Positions 9,267-18,283 of a stretch of 64,000 nt of DNA are shown here, piece after piece; the stretch's first letter is position 1, and the number at the start of each line of letters is the position of its first letter. Where the stretch lies: the NCBI RefSeq assembly GCF_030269305.1, contig NZ_BSTC01000001.1, forward strand, positions 1,253,467 through 1,317,466, in the 5' to 3' direction. The notes below the pieces were generated by a model. It did not search any database. It had not been told where the DNA came from and was given only the letters and a program-made list of their open reading frames with translations. Both the position numbers and the translations under genes were made by a program. This DNA is from Kineosporia sp. NBRC 101731 (GTDB lineage: Bacteria; Actinomycetota; Actinomycetes; Actinomycetales; Kineosporiaceae).

Positions 9267-9279
9267 AGGGCTGGTAGAC

Positions 9280-9310
9280 GCCCGCCAGGCACCCTGGGTG
9301 CCGGGCGGGC
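9280..9310. terminator. Bidirectional hairpin between convergent pcrA and GH3 genes
   Basis: GCCCGCC and GGCACCC pair with GGGTGCC and GGCGGGC, interrupted by one A/G mismatch. The stem is about 14 bp with a very short loop. There is no T-tract on either side. It lies in the 64 bases between two convergent stops. Confidence 0.7.
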
Positions 9311-9330
9311 ATCGGTGCTGGGGCGCGTCC

Positions 9331-10641
9331 TCAATTCTGGTTCTTGCCGCAGGTGAGCAGCCCGGCCTTCTGCTTCAGGGTGAGCACCCGGGTGACCGAG
9401 GCGTCGACTTTTTTGCTGAAGTTCTTATTGACGGCAGCCTTTTTCGTGATCGCCACCATCATCGTGCGGGCCTGATCGCTGGGGACGGTGAGCACCAGGT
9501 CGCCCCCGGCGTTGATGAACCGCACGGCCCGCTGACCGGCGGCGACGTCGGTGACGGCCTTCGCCGCGCCGACGTCGTCGGTCATCACCACGCCCTGGTA
9601 GCCCATCTGCTCGCGCAGCAGGTCGGTGATCACCTTCGACGAGAACACGGCCCGGTTGTCCGGGTCGATCCGGCGGTAGGTGGCGGAGCTGATCATGACC
9701 GCGCCCGCCCCCGCGTCGATGCCGGCCTGGAAGGGGCGCAGGTAGGCGTCGTTCGCGGTGGTGCGGGTGTCGACGACCCCGCTGGAGGTGTCGGTGTTCT
9801 TCGTGACCCGTCCCAGTCCGGGGAAGTGCTTCACCGTCGCGATCACCTTGTTCTTCTCGAGCGCGGTGGTGACGGTGGTGATGGCCCGGGAGACCGTGGT
9901 CGTGTCGGTGCCGTACTCCCGGCCGAACACGCCGATCGGCGGGTTACGGCGTTCGGTGCCGCTCGGCACGGTGTCGGCAACCGGTGCCAGGTCCATCGTG
10001 ATGCCCGCCCGGGAAAGCTGTTTCGCCCAGATCCCGGTCATGCGGGACAGACGCGCGGTGCTCCAGGTGCCCTGCACCCGAGCCTTCGCCAGCGTGCCCC
10101 AGCGGCCACCGCGCAACGACTGCACCGCGCCGCCCTCCTGGTCGATGGAGACCAGCGGCTCGATCGTCGCGTCGCCGGCCCGGACCGACGGCAGCCGGTT
10201 GATCTCCTGCTTCAGACCGGCCGCGGAACGACCGCTGCGCCCGTGCAGGAACACCGAGCCCAGGTGGTTCTTCCGCATTACCGACACCACCGAGTCGGCG
10301 TCGGTCAGGGGAGTGCCGGCCATGACCAGCTGACCGGCCCGCTCGGCCGGGCTCAGGGCCTCGACGGCGGACTGCACGCACGCCGCAGCTTGCTCGACGG
10401 CGGGATCGACGGTGGGACTGGGCGAGCTTGATTCCGTTGATTCCGGGGGCAGGGCACGGCTGTCCGTCGTACTGGTGGCACCGGGTTGTGCAATCGAATC
10501 GTTCCCGGAGGCCGTGGACGGTGCCGACGAGCACCCGGCCAGCACGAGGCCCAGCACGACGGCGCCGGTCAGCCCACTGATCGGTCTGCCCTGGAGATGG
10601 GAACGCCGACGATCTGGTCCGGGCCCGAGTGCATCGATCAC
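9331..10641 (-). CDS. Glycoside hydrolase family 3 lipoprotein (beta-N-acetylhexosaminidase-like)
   Basis: This 436-residue protein begins with a basic stretch, a hydrophobic segment and a lipobox LAGC near residue 37, so it should be anchored on the outer face of the membrane. A Ser/Thr-rich linker precedes the GH3 (NagZ-type) barrel. The motif KHFPGLG (about 275) corresponds to the family KH(F/I)PG signature, and MTDDVGA (about 352) supplies the catalytic Asp. Loops such as LVSIDQEGGAVQSLRG also fit NagZ. A role in releasing GlcNAc from cell-wall fragments is likely from the family; the true substrate is unknown. It is transcribed alone, convergent to pcrA. Confidence 0.88.
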   Translation of the reverse strand: MIDALGPGPDRRRSHLQGRPISGLTGAVVLGLVLAGCSSAPSTASGNDSIAQPGATSTTDSRALPPESTESSSPSPTVDPAVEQAAACVQSAVEALSPAERAGQLVMAGTPLTDADSVVSVMRKNHLGSVFLHGRSGRSAAGLKQEINRLPSVRAGDATIEPLVSIDQEGGAVQSLRGGRWGTLAKARVQGTWSTARLSRMTGIWAKQLSRAGITMDLAPVADTVPSGTERRNPPIGVFGREYGTDTTTVSRAITTVTTALEKNKVIATVKHFPGLGRVTKNTDTSSGVVDTRTTANDAYLRPFQAGIDAGAGAVMISSATYRRIDPDNRAVFSSKVITDLLREQMGYQGVVMTDDVGAAKAVTDVAAGQRAVRFINAGGDLVLTVPSDQARTMMVAITKKAAVNKNFSKKVDASVTRVLTLKQKAGLLTCGKNQN

Positions 10642-10777
10642 TGTAGAAGCCTGTCATGCCTTCGCCGGAGCGCCGGATGACCCGGACGTGACGCGCTCCA
10701 CGATGACACTGGCGGGTCGGCGAACCTGTCCGGACTAGGCTCGGTCACACATCCGTCCCCGTCGTTGAGGACCACCC

Positions 10778-11959
10778 GTGGATCTGTACGAATACCAGGC
10801 ACGCGACCTGTTCGCGGCCCACGGCGTACCGGTGCTGGACGCCGCCGTGGCCGACACGCCCGAAGAGGCCGCCGAAGCCGCTTCTAAACTCGGTAGTTCC
10901 GTTGTCGTCGTGAAGGCCCAGGTCAAGGCCGGAGGCCGGGGTAAGGCGGGCGGCGTCAAGCTCGCCAAGTCCCCGGAAGAGGCCGCCGACCGCGCGAGGG
11001 ACATTCTCGCGCTGACGATCAAGGACCTGCCCGTGCGCCGGGTCATGGTGACCCAGGGCGCCGACATCGCCGAGGAGTACTACTTCTCGGTGCTGCTCGA
11101 CCGGGCCAACCGCACCTACCTCGCGATGGCCTCGCGAGAGGGCGGTATGGAGATCGAGGAGCTCGCGGTCGAGAGGCCCGATGCTCTCGCCCGCATCCCC
11201 GTCGACGCCATCACCGGCATCGACGAGGCCAAGGCCACCGAGATCGTCGACGCGGCCGGTTTCGCGGCCGACGTGAAGCCGCAGCTCATCGAGGTCATCC
11301 AGAAGCTCTGGACGGTCTTCAAGGCTGAGGACGCGACCCTGGTCGAGGTCAACCCGCTGATCAAGAGCGGCGACGGCACGATCATCGCCCTCGACGGCAA
11401 GGTCTCGCTCGACGAGAACGCCGGCTTCCGCCACACCGAGCACGAGGCCCTGGCCGACTCGGCCGCCGCCGACCCGCTCGAGGCGAAGGCGAAGGCGAAG
11501 AACCTCAACTACGTGAAGCTCGACGGCAACGTCGGCATCATCGGCAACGGTGCGGGTCTCGTGATGAGCACCCTCGACGTCGTCGCCTACGCGGGGGAGG
11601 AGTTCGGTGGTTCCAAGCCGGCCAACTTCCTCGACATCGGTGGTGGCGCCAGCGCCGAGGTGATGGCCAACGGGCTGGAGATCATCCTCTCCGACCCGCA
11701 GGTGAAGTCGGTGTTCGTCAACGTCTTCGGCGGCATCACCGCCTGCGACGCGGTGGCCAACGGCATCGTGCAGGCCTTCGCACTGCTGGAGTCCCGCGGC
11801 GAGGCCGTGACCCGTCCGCTGGTCGTGCGGCTCGACGGCAACAACGCCGAGCTGGGCCGGCAGATCCTCACCGATGCGGGCCTTCCGGGCCTGGAGCAGG
11901 TGGACACGATGGACGGCGCCGCCTCCCGCGCGGCCGAGCTCGCAGCCAAGGGAGCCTGA
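10778..11959 (+). CDS. sucC: Succinate-CoA ligase [ADP/GDP-forming], beta subunit
   Basis: The 393-residue beta subunit of the TCA-cycle enzyme forms succinate and ATP or GTP from succinyl-CoA. The N-terminus [19 protein letters not shown] is highly conserved and the ATP-grasp domain shows [20 protein letters not shown]. The C-terminal ligase domain carries [19 protein letters not shown] and [12 protein letters not shown], the P-loop-like segment that contacts the phosphohistidine. Length is normal. The start is a GTG. sucD follows after 3 bases, so the two form an operon. Confidence 0.97.
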   Translation: MDLYEYQARDLFAAHGVPVLDAAVADTPEEAAEAASKLGSSVVVVKAQVKAGGRGKAGGVKLAKSPEEAADRARDILALTIKDLPVRRVMVTQGADIAEEYYFSVLLDRANRTYLAMASREGGMEIEELAVERPDALARIPVDAITGIDEAKATEIVDAAGFAADVKPQLIEVIQKLWTVFKAEDATLVEVNPLIKSGDGTIIALDGKVSLDENAGFRHTEHEALADSAAADPLEAKAKAKNLNYVKLDGNVGIIGNGAGLVMSTLDVVAYAGEEFGGSKPANFLDIGGGASAEVMANGLEIILSDPQVKSVFVNVFGGITACDAVANGIVQAFALLESRGEAVTRPLVVRLDGNNAELGRQILTDAGLPGLEQVDTMDGAASRAAELAAKGA

Positions 11960-11962
11960 ACG

Positions 11963-12850
11963 ATGGCGATCTTCATCGATGGGAACAGCAAGGTCATCGT
12001 CCAGGGCCTGACCGGTTCCGAGGGCAAGAAGCACGCGCAGCTGATGCTGAAGTCGGGCACCCAGGTCGTCGGCGGCGTGAACCCGCGCAAGGCCGGCACC
12101 ACGGTCGAGTTCGAGGGCGGCGTCTCCGTACCGGTCTTCGGCTCTGTCGTCGAGGCGATCAAGGAGACCGGCGCCGACGTCAGCGTCATCTTCGTGCCGG
12201 CCGCCTTCACCAAGGCCGCCGCGTACGAGGCGATCGATGCGGGCATCCCGCTGGCCGTCGTCATCACCGAGGGCGTGCCGGTGCACGACACGGCTGACTT
12301 CTACCAGCACGCCGTCAACTCGGGCACCACGCGGATCATCGGGCCGAACTGCCCGGGTCTGATCTCTCCCGGGCAGTCCAACGTCGGCATCATCCCGGCC
12401 AGCATCACCGGCCCGGGACCGATCGGCCTGGTCAGCAAGAGCGGCACGCTGACTTACCAGATGATGTACGAACTACGGGACATCGGTTTCTCGTCGGGCG
12501 TCGGGATCGGCGGTGACCCGGTCATCGGCACCACGCACATCGATGCGCTCGCCGCGTTCGAGGCCGACCCCGAGACCAAGGCCATCGTCATGATCGGTGA
12601 GATCGGTGGCGACGCCGAAGAGCGCGCCGCGGCCTACATCAAAGACCACGTGACCAAGCCGGTCGTCGGCTACGTCGCGGGTTTCACCGCCCCCGAGGGC
12701 AAGACGATGGGTCACGCGGGCGCCATCGTGTCGGGCTCGTCCGGCACGGCGCAGGCGAAGAAGGAGGCCCTCGAGGCCGCCGGCGTGAAGGTCGGCAAGA
12801 CGCCGAGCGAGACCGCTCAGCTCATGCGGGACATCGTCAGCGCTCTCTAG
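11963..12850 (+). CDS. sucD: Succinate-CoA ligase, alpha subunit
   Basis: This 295-residue alpha subunit binds CoA and carries the phosphorylated His. It has the CoA-binding Rossmann segment [17 protein letters not shown] near the start, then [12 protein letters not shown] and the active-site His in [11 protein letters not shown] (about 247). Its length is normal and it lies directly after sucC. Both subunits are cytoplasmic and assemble together. A hairpin terminator lies 22 bases after the stop. Confidence 0.97.
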   Translation: MAIFIDGNSKVIVQGLTGSEGKKHAQLMLKSGTQVVGGVNPRKAGTTVEFEGGVSVPVFGSVVEAIKETGADVSVIFVPAAFTKAAAYEAIDAGIPLAVVITEGVPVHDTADFYQHAVNSGTTRIIGPNCPGLISPGQSNVGIIPASITGPGPIGLVSKSGTLTYQMMYELRDIGFSSGVGIGGDPVIGTTHIDALAAFEADPETKAIVMIGEIGGDAEERAAAYIKDHVTKPVVGYVAGFTAPEGKTMGHAGAIVSGSSGTAQAKKEALEAAGVKVGKTPSETAQLMRDIVSAL

Positions 12851-12872
12851 CCGGGGTTTCCCCGCGCGGTTC

Positions 12873-12912
12873 CGGCCGCAGGAAGTCCGTGGTGGCGGGC
12901 TTCCTGCGGCCG
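12873..12912 (+). terminator. Hairpin terminator after sucCD
   Basis: CGGCCGCAGGAAG at 12873-12885 pairs perfectly with CTTCCTGCGGCCG at 12900-12912. The stem is 13 bp with a 14-base loop, and a TTTTGTT patch follows shortly after. It probably ends the sucCD transcript. Confidence 0.7.
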
Positions 12913-13034
12913 TACGCGTTTTGTTCCTGGGAAACGCAGGACGACGCGGACGCCTTTGGCCCGCATTGTGACTCTCGTCGGATCTGGCGACACCCCCGTT
13001 GAAGTCCCACGTCATCGGCGATTCCTGCACCAGC

Positions 13035-14540
13035 ATGAACCGGATGAGCACCGTACGGGACCACATCGGCACACCCACGGGCACGGTGGTGCGGGGACCG
13101 GGCCGCGGGCCGAACGTGGTGCTGTACGCCGCGGTCGTCGCCGCCCAGGCTGCGGCGGCCTCACTCGCCGTGGTGATGGTGCCGGTGGTGCTGGCCTGGG
13201 CCACCGCCTCGTACAGCAAGGCCCCGTGGACCGATGTGGTGCAGTTCGGGATCGGCGCCTGGCTGCTCGGGCACCACGTCGGCATCGTGATCCCGGACGG
13301 CCACCTCGGTCTCGTCCCGCTCGGCCTGATGCTCGTGCCGGTGATGAGTTGCTGGTTCGGCGGGGTGCGTCTGGCCCGCGGTCTCGACCCGAACGCGGAC
13401 GCGATCCGCGAGGGCATCGGGCGGGCCCGGCCCAAGGCGCCGACACCGAAGGCGATGGGCGTGTTCGTGTTCAGCTACGCCGGTATCGTCACGGCCATCG
13501 CTGCGCTGAGCACCCAGCCGGCGGTGAGACCGCTTCTGGGACAGGCGTTCGCCGGTTCGATGGTGATCGTCTGCCTGTCCGGTGCCGCCGGGATGGCCGC
13601 CTGGGTCGGCGGTGGGGTCGTGCCCGGTCTGCGCCTCTTGGTCGACAAGACCCACAGTCCCAAGGTGATCCGTCGTTGCCTGCGCCCGGTGCTGCTGGGG
13701 GTTTCCGTCCAGCTCCTCGCCGCCTTCGTCCTGCTGCTGGTCGCGGGCGGGCTGGGCTGGAGCCGGATGGTCACCTTGCACAGCGCCCTCGGCACGGGCC
13801 TCGTCGGCGGGGCCGTACTGGTGTTCGCCCAGCTCCTGGTCGTGCCCAACCTGATGATCTGGGCCGCCTCCTACGCCACCGGGGCCGGATTCGCCGTCGG
13901 CTCCGGCACCACCGTCGCCCCCGGGCAACTGGACGTCGGGACCCTGCCTGCCCTGCCGGTTCTCGGCGCTCTTCCGGGTGGGCCCGGGCCGCAGTGGCTC
14001 TGGCTGCTCGTCGCGATCCCGGCCGTCGGTGGGGTGGTGACCGGGGTGCGTGTGCTGCGGATGCCACTGGGCCGCAACTTCCTGCACCTCGACGCGTCGT
14101 CCACCCGCCAGATGATCGAACGGGTACCGCATCACGTGCGGGTGCCCCTGGTGCGGTCGGTGGTGGCGACCGTGCTGATGACGCTGGTCTGGACGCTGCT
14201 CGGCTGGCTCGCCGGGGGCGCGGCGGGGCCCGGGCGCCTGGGCACGATGGGGCCGGACGTGCCGGAGTTCGTGCTCTGGATGGCGATCGAGAGCGGTGCC
14301 GCGATCGTGCTGACCGTGGCGGTCGGGCTGGGGGTCAGGACGCTGGTCCGGGGCCGTTCGCAGCCGGACCGTTCGCCGTCCGATCGTTCGTCGGCGGACC
14401 GCTCGCAGCCGGCCGGGGCGGCTGCTTCCTCGCAGCGGACACCGGCGGCCGGGGTGCCTCGCCCGGCCTCGCCGGCCTCTCTGTCGGGTGCGGCCCGGGA
14501 TCCGCTGGAGTGGCTCGACCGTCCCGGGCCGCCCTCGTGA
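13035..14540 (+). CDS. DUF6350 multi-pass membrane protein
   Basis: This integral membrane protein of about 501 residues has ten or more hydrophobic segments, such as VVLYAAVVAAQAAAASLAVV, LGLMLVPVMSCWFGGVRLA, LLAAFVLLLVAGGL and WLWLLVAIPAVGGVVTGV. The spacing and the GGVRLARG and GGAVLVFAQLLVVPNLMIW segments match the actinobacterial DUF6350 family, which commonly lies between sucD and purN as here. Its function is unknown; it has sometimes been annotated as a cell-division permease. The C-terminal 70 residues are a disordered Ser/Pro/Arg tail. No clear ribosome-binding site marks the start: ATG 13035, ATG 13044 and an upstream TTG at 12999 are all possible. Confidence 0.8.
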   Translation: MNRMSTVRDHIGTPTGTVVRGPGRGPNVVLYAAVVAAQAAAASLAVVMVPVVLAWATASYSKAPWTDVVQFGIGAWLLGHHVGIVIPDGHLGLVPLGLMLVPVMSCWFGGVRLARGLDPNADAIREGIGRARPKAPTPKAMGVFVFSYAGIVTAIAALSTQPAVRPLLGQAFAGSMVIVCLSGAAGMAAWVGGGVVPGLRLLVDKTHSPKVIRRCLRPVLLGVSVQLLAAFVLLLVAGGLGWSRMVTLHSALGTGLVGGAVLVFAQLLVVPNLMIWAASYATGAGFAVGSGTTVAPGQLDVGTLPALPVLGALPGGPGPQWLWLLVAIPAVGGVVTGVRVLRMPLGRNFLHLDASSTRQMIERVPHHVRVPLVRSVVATVLMTLVWTLLGWLAGGAAGPGRLGTMGPDVPEFVLWMAIESGAAIVLTVAVGLGVRTLVRGRSQPDRSPSDRSSADRSQPAGAAASSQRTPAAGVPRPASPASLSGAARDPLEWLDRPGPPS

Positions 14541-14544
14541 GGCC

Positions 14545-15237
14545 CTAACCGTTACGGGTGCGGTCTCGCATGTCCTGGAGGATCTTGTCGAACCGCTCGT
14601 TGTAGTCGTCGGTGCAGACCTGCTGGGCGGACTCGGTGTTGGCCCGGGCCTGGCACTGTTCCAGGTCGGAGACCGCCGGGTAGTACACCGCGTGGGCCAC
14701 CAGGACCAGCATCAGGTACCCGGTCATACCCAGACCGAACAGCGTGAAGATGATGCCGCGCGAGCCCAGCCCGGCCCGGCGCATCTCGGCGAGGCCGATC
14801 ACCACCTTGATGCCCACCCAGCCTGCGGCCAGGCCCAGGGCGATGCCGCCCAGCCGGAACGGCAGCTCGAGCTGGGCCACGATCATCAGGCCGAGCACCA
14901 TGATCATGAAAAGTCGCAGTCGGGAACGCGTCTGAAGAGCGGTGGCCTTCAGCTCCTCGGCCGTCTTGCGGCGGCGTTCGGGCCTGTTCCAGCCGGAGTT
15001 AGGTGGGTAGGGGGCCTGCTGCCAGCCCGCTTGCGGCGGGTACTGGGGTGGGTACTGCGGTGGGTACTGGGGTGGGTATTGCGGTGGGTATTGCGGTGGG
15101 TATGGGGGCGCCGGGGCCTGCCCGTTCCCCGCCGGTGCGCCGTCCGCCTCGGCCGGGCGGTCGTCGGGCGGCACCGGGGTCGTCTCCGGCGCGTCGGGCC
15201 AGTTGTTGCTCGGCCCGGGATTCGGGGTGCTCGGCAC
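14545..15237 (-). CDS. Membrane protein with N-terminal PPQY repeats
   Basis: This 230-residue protein has a disordered first half rich in Pro, with six tandem PPQY units around residues 45-70. A basic stretch RRRKTAEELKA and three hydrophobic helices follow (LFMIMVLGLMIVAQLEL, IALGLAAGWVGIKVVIGLA, IIFTLFGLGMTGYLMLVLVA). The C-terminus carries two Cys residues (LEQCQARA and QQVCTDD). Similar small membrane proteins occur beside DUF6350 and purN in actinobacteria, but I know no function. It ends 4 bases from the convergent DUF6350 stop and is divergent to purN. Confidence 0.7.
   Translation of the reverse strand: MPSTPNPGPSNNWPDAPETTPVPPDDRPAEADGAPAGNGQAPAPPYPPQYPPQYPPQYPPQYPPQYPPQAGWQQAPYPPNSGWNRPERRRKTAEELKATALQTRSRLRLFMIMVLGLMIVAQLELPFRLGGIALGLAAGWVGIKVVIGLAEMRRAGLGSRGIIFTLFGLGMTGYLMLVLVAHAVYYPAVSDLEQCQARANTESAQQVCTDDYNERFDKILQDMRDRTRNG
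15035..15106 (-). repeat. 12-bp tandem repeat coding PPQY
   Basis: About six near-identical 12-base units (GGGTACTGSGGT on the plus strand, with TATT variants) lie inside the proline-rich part of the membrane-protein gene. The period is four codons, so copy-number change would keep the frame. Confidence 0.85.
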
Positions 15238-15380
15238 GGCTCCTCGTCGTTCGCTCGGTGGTCGTCGTTCGCTCGGTGGCCGCCCTCGGCGGCCGAAAGC
15301 GTTCGAATGTTCTCAAATAATGCGCTGCCGCCGGGACGCGGCGCCCGGGCACCGCCCGAAGCTGGCTATCGTCTCCGTTC

Positions 15381-16013
15381 GTGACCGAGGAACCGCAGGT
15401 ACCCGCTTCCCAGCCGCGGGTGGCCGTCATCGTGTCCGGCAGCGGCACTCTGCTGCAGGCACTTCTGGACAACGCACAGGGTTACACCATCAGTTCCGTG
15501 CTCTCCGACCGCGCCGACGCGCTGGGTCTGGAACGGGCGCGGGCGGCCGGTGTTCCCACTGCGGTGGTGGAGCTGAAGGACTTCCCCGACCGCGCGGCCT
15601 GGGACCGGGGTCTGCTGCGGGCGGTCGAGACGTTCTCGCCCGACCTGATCGTGCTCGCCGGCTTCATGCGGATCATCGGTGAGCCGCTGTTGACCACGTA
15701 CGGCGGCCGGATCATCAACACCCACCCGGCCCTGCTGCCCGCCTTCCCGGGGGCGCACGGGGTCCGCGACGCGCTGGCCCATGGGGTCAAGGTCACCGGC
15801 TGCTCGGTGATCATCGTGGACGCGGGCACGGACACCGGTCCGATCGTCGCCCAGCAGGCGGTGGACGTCCTGGACGACGACTCGCAGGAGTCGCTGCACG
15901 AACGCATCAAGGTCATCGAGCGGAACCTGCTGGTGGACGTGGTGGAGCAGATGGCTACCACCGGCTGGCAGGTCGACGGCCGGCGTGTGCGCCTGGGGCG
16001 CCCCGCAGGCTGA
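15381..16013 (+). CDS. purN: Phosphoribosylglycinamide formyltransferase (GAR transformylase)
   Basis: This 210-residue enzyme transfers a formyl group from 10-formyl-THF to GAR in purine synthesis. The N-terminal VAVIVSGSGTLLQALLD forms the phosphate-binding loop. The catalytic set is visible: Asn and His in INTHPALLPAFPG (about 107-119) and Asp in VDAGTDTGPI (about 150). The GTG start fits the usual family length. In this genus-level context purN precedes purH, but here purH has its own riboswitch leader 40 bases after the purN stop, so the two are probably separately controlled. Confidence 0.96.
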   Translation: MTEEPQVPASQPRVAVIVSGSGTLLQALLDNAQGYTISSVLSDRADALGLERARAAGVPTAVVELKDFPDRAAWDRGLLRAVETFSPDLIVLAGFMRIIGEPLLTTYGGRIINTHPALLPAFPGAHGVRDALAHGVKVTGCSVIIVDAGTDTGPIVAQQAVDVLDDDSQESLHERIKVIERNLLVDVVEQMATTGWQVDGRRVRLGRPAG

Positions 16014-16054
16014 ACGGCGCTGAACCGGTGGCGGGGTGGGCGTTGCTAGGATGA

Positions 16055-16140
16055 ATCCGCCGTGACTGGCGTTCGGGTGGGCAACCACCGGGGAGCGGTG
16101 CAGTGTCGTCCTCTGGGTCGTTCGCCTGGGCCCTGAGCTG
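16055..16140 (+). ncRNA. ZTP (pfl motif) riboswitch upstream of purH
   Basis: The aptamer signature is clear: GTGACTGGCG at 16062, GTGGGCAACCACCGGGGAGC across 16077-16096, and the 3' element CGCCTGGGCC at about 16123-16132. This is the conserved pfl motif, which binds ZMP/ZTP, the AICAR-derived signal of 10-formyl-THF shortage. A TAGGAT hexamer at 16047-16052 could be the -10 box. The remaining 55 bases before the ATG should form the expression platform and contain the ribosome-binding site TTGGAGTG. The match to the motif is strong; the ON/OFF mechanism is not visible by eye. Confidence 0.9.
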
Positions 16141-16192
16141 CAGCGACTGCTGCGCAAACCCCTGACGGCAGAACACCGCTTGGAGTGAACGC

Positions 16193-17800
16193 ATGACGTC
16201 CGACCCCACCACCCGGCTCCCGATCCGCCGGGCCCTGGTCTCCGTCTACGACAAGACCGGTCTCGAAGACCTGGCCCGTGGTCTGCACGAGGCCGGGGTG
16301 GCCCTGGTCTCGACCGGTTCCACCGCCTCGCGCATCGCGGCCGCCGGGGTGCCGGTCACCAAGGTCGAAGACCTCACCGGCTTCCCCGAGTGCCTCGACG
16401 GCCGGGTCAAGACGCTGCACCCGAAAGTGCACGCGGGGCTGCTGGCCGACCGCCGGCTCGACTCGCACGTGCAGCAGCTGGCCGAGCTCGGGGTCGAGCC
16501 GTTCGACCTGCTGATCAGCAACCTGTACCCGTTCACGGCCACGGTCGCCTCCGGGGCCACGCCGGACGAGTGCGTCGAGCAGATCGACATCGGCGGCCCG
16601 AGCATGGTGCGCGGCGCCGCGAAGAACCACCCGTCGGTGGCCGTCGTGGTCGACCCGGCCCGTTACGCCGATGTGCTGACCGCCGTCACCGCGGGCGGGT
16701 TCACCCTGGCCCAGCGGCAGCAGCTGGCCGCCGCCGCGTTCCGGCACACCGCCGAGTACGACGTCGCGGTCGCCTCCTGGATGGGCAGTGTGCTGGCCCC
16801 CGCGCAGGACGGCAGCGCGTTCCCGGTCTTCTCGGGTGCCACCTACGAGCGCGAGACGGTGCTCCGCTACGGCGAGAACCCGCACCAGCAGGCCGCGCTG
16901 TACCGCAGCGAACGCCCCGGCCTGGCCCACGCCGAGCAGCTGCACGGCAAGGAGATGTCGTACAACAACTACGTCGACACCGATGCCGCCTGGCGGGCCG
17001 CGCACGACCACGGTGACGAGCCGACCGTCGCGATCATCAAGCACAACAACCCCTGCGGTATCGCGGTCGAGGCCGGTGCGGGCGGTGTGGCGAGCGCCCA
17101 CCTCAAGGCCCACAACTGCGACCCGGTCTCGGCCTACGGCGGCGTCGTGGCCACCAACCAGACCGTGAGTGTGGAGATGGCCGAGCGGCTCTCCGAGATC
17201 TTCACCGAGGTGGTGGCCGCTCCCGACTTCGAGCCGGCCGCGCTCGAGGTGCTGACCCGCAAGAAGAACATCCGGCTGCTGAAGGTGCCGGTCGACACGG
17301 CTCCGCCGGCGGTCGAGACCCGGCCGATCAGCGGTGGCCTGCTGGTTCAGAACGTCGACCGCATCGATGCCGGTGCCGGTGACGACTCGGCCACCGGTGG
17401 CGACGCCCCCTCGAAGTGGCGCCTGGTCTCCGGTGAGGCGGCCGACGAGGCCACGCTGGCCGATCTGGAGTTCGCCTGGCGGGCCATCCGCGCGGTGAAG
17501 TCCAACGCCATCCTGCTGGCCGACGGCGGTGCCAGCGTCGGCATCGGGATGGGCCAGGTCAACCGGGTGGACTCGTGCCGCCTGGCGGTGGACCGGGCCG
17601 GGGCCGACCGGGCCAAGGGCGCGGTCGCCGCCTCGGACGCGTTCTTCCCGTTCGCCGACGGTCTGCAGGTCCTGCTCGACGCCGGGGTGCGCGCCGTGGT
17701 GCAGCCGGGCGGGTCGATCCGTGACGAGGAAGTCATCGCCGCGGCCCAGGCCGCCGGGGTGACCATGTACCTGACCGGTACCCGTCACTTCGCCCACTGA
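16193..17800 (+). CDS. purH: Bifunctional AICAR transformylase / IMP cyclohydrolase
   Basis: This 535-residue protein performs the last two steps of IMP synthesis. The N-terminal MGS-like cyclohydrolase domain begins [17 protein letters not shown] and includes [17 protein letters not shown] and [18 protein letters not shown]. The AICAR transformylase domain shows [24 protein letters not shown] and [11 protein letters not shown]. Length is normal. A ZTP riboswitch immediately upstream senses the substrate ZMP, a direct feedback link. DUF3017 follows after 46 bases. Confidence 0.98.
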   Translation: MTSDPTTRLPIRRALVSVYDKTGLEDLARGLHEAGVALVSTGSTASRIAAAGVPVTKVEDLTGFPECLDGRVKTLHPKVHAGLLADRRLDSHVQQLAELGVEPFDLLISNLYPFTATVASGATPDECVEQIDIGGPSMVRGAAKNHPSVAVVVDPARYADVLTAVTAGGFTLAQRQQLAAAAFRHTAEYDVAVASWMGSVLAPAQDGSAFPVFSGATYERETVLRYGENPHQQAALYRSERPGLAHAEQLHGKEMSYNNYVDTDAAWRAAHDHGDEPTVAIIKHNNPCGIAVEAGAGGVASAHLKAHNCDPVSAYGGVVATNQTVSVEMAERLSEIFTEVVAAPDFEPAALEVLTRKKNIRLLKVPVDTAPPAVETRPISGGLLVQNVDRIDAGAGDDSATGGDAPSKWRLVSGEAADEATLADLEFAWRAIRAVKSNAILLADGGASVGIGMGQVNRVDSCRLAVDRAGADRAKGAVAASDAFFPFADGLQVLLDAGVRAVVQPGGSIRDEEVIAAAQAAGVTMYLTGTRHFAH

Positions 17801-17846
17801 TCAACGAACTGTCGAGCTGACGAGACAAGCGGGGAGCTGAACTTCG

Positions 17847-18119
17847 GTGGAAGGGCCGTCGCTACCGGTACGCCGGATCGCGTTCCTGGTCGTGCTGCTT
17901 CTGGTGGCGGCGTCCCTGCCACTGACCATGCTGGTGAACTTCCAGGTCGGTGGCTACTCGCTCGCCCTGGCGGCGATCGTCGGCGGCACCGCCCGGGCGG
18001 TGCTGCCGCCCTACCTCTGCCTGGGCCTGTTGGTCCGGTCCCGGCAGCAGGACGTCCTGACCATGTTCGTCCTGGGTGTCGCCATTGCGTTGCTGGCGTG
18101 GAAAGTCCCCGGCGGATGA
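17847..18119 (+). CDS. DUF3017 small membrane protein
   Basis: This is a 90-residue protein with three hydrophobic helices (IAFLVVLLLVAASLPLTML, YSLALAAIVGGTARAVL and VLTMFVLGVAIALLAW). A short basic loop LLVRSRQQD lies between the second and third. DUF3017 proteins commonly sit beside purH or folD in actinobacteria, as here. Their function is unknown. The GTG start follows GGGGAGCTG and gives the family length. It is probably cotranscribed with purH. Confidence 0.8.
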   Translation: MEGPSLPVRRIAFLVVLLLVAASLPLTMLVNFQVGGYSLALAAIVGGTARAVLPPYLCLGLLVRSRQQDVLTMFVLGVAIALLAWKVPGG

Positions 18120-18283
18120 TCCGCCCGGGCGGGGCGAGCACATAGGCTGACGAGAGACCGGACGGGCGTCCGGATGCAACGTGGATCCGGGGCAAAGCGT
18201 TCTGAGTGATGGGGCCCGCTCCGGGCCCCGGGAGAAGTCCGATGCCCGTGCCGGCGTCGGGGAACTGACGCGAAAGGGATCTC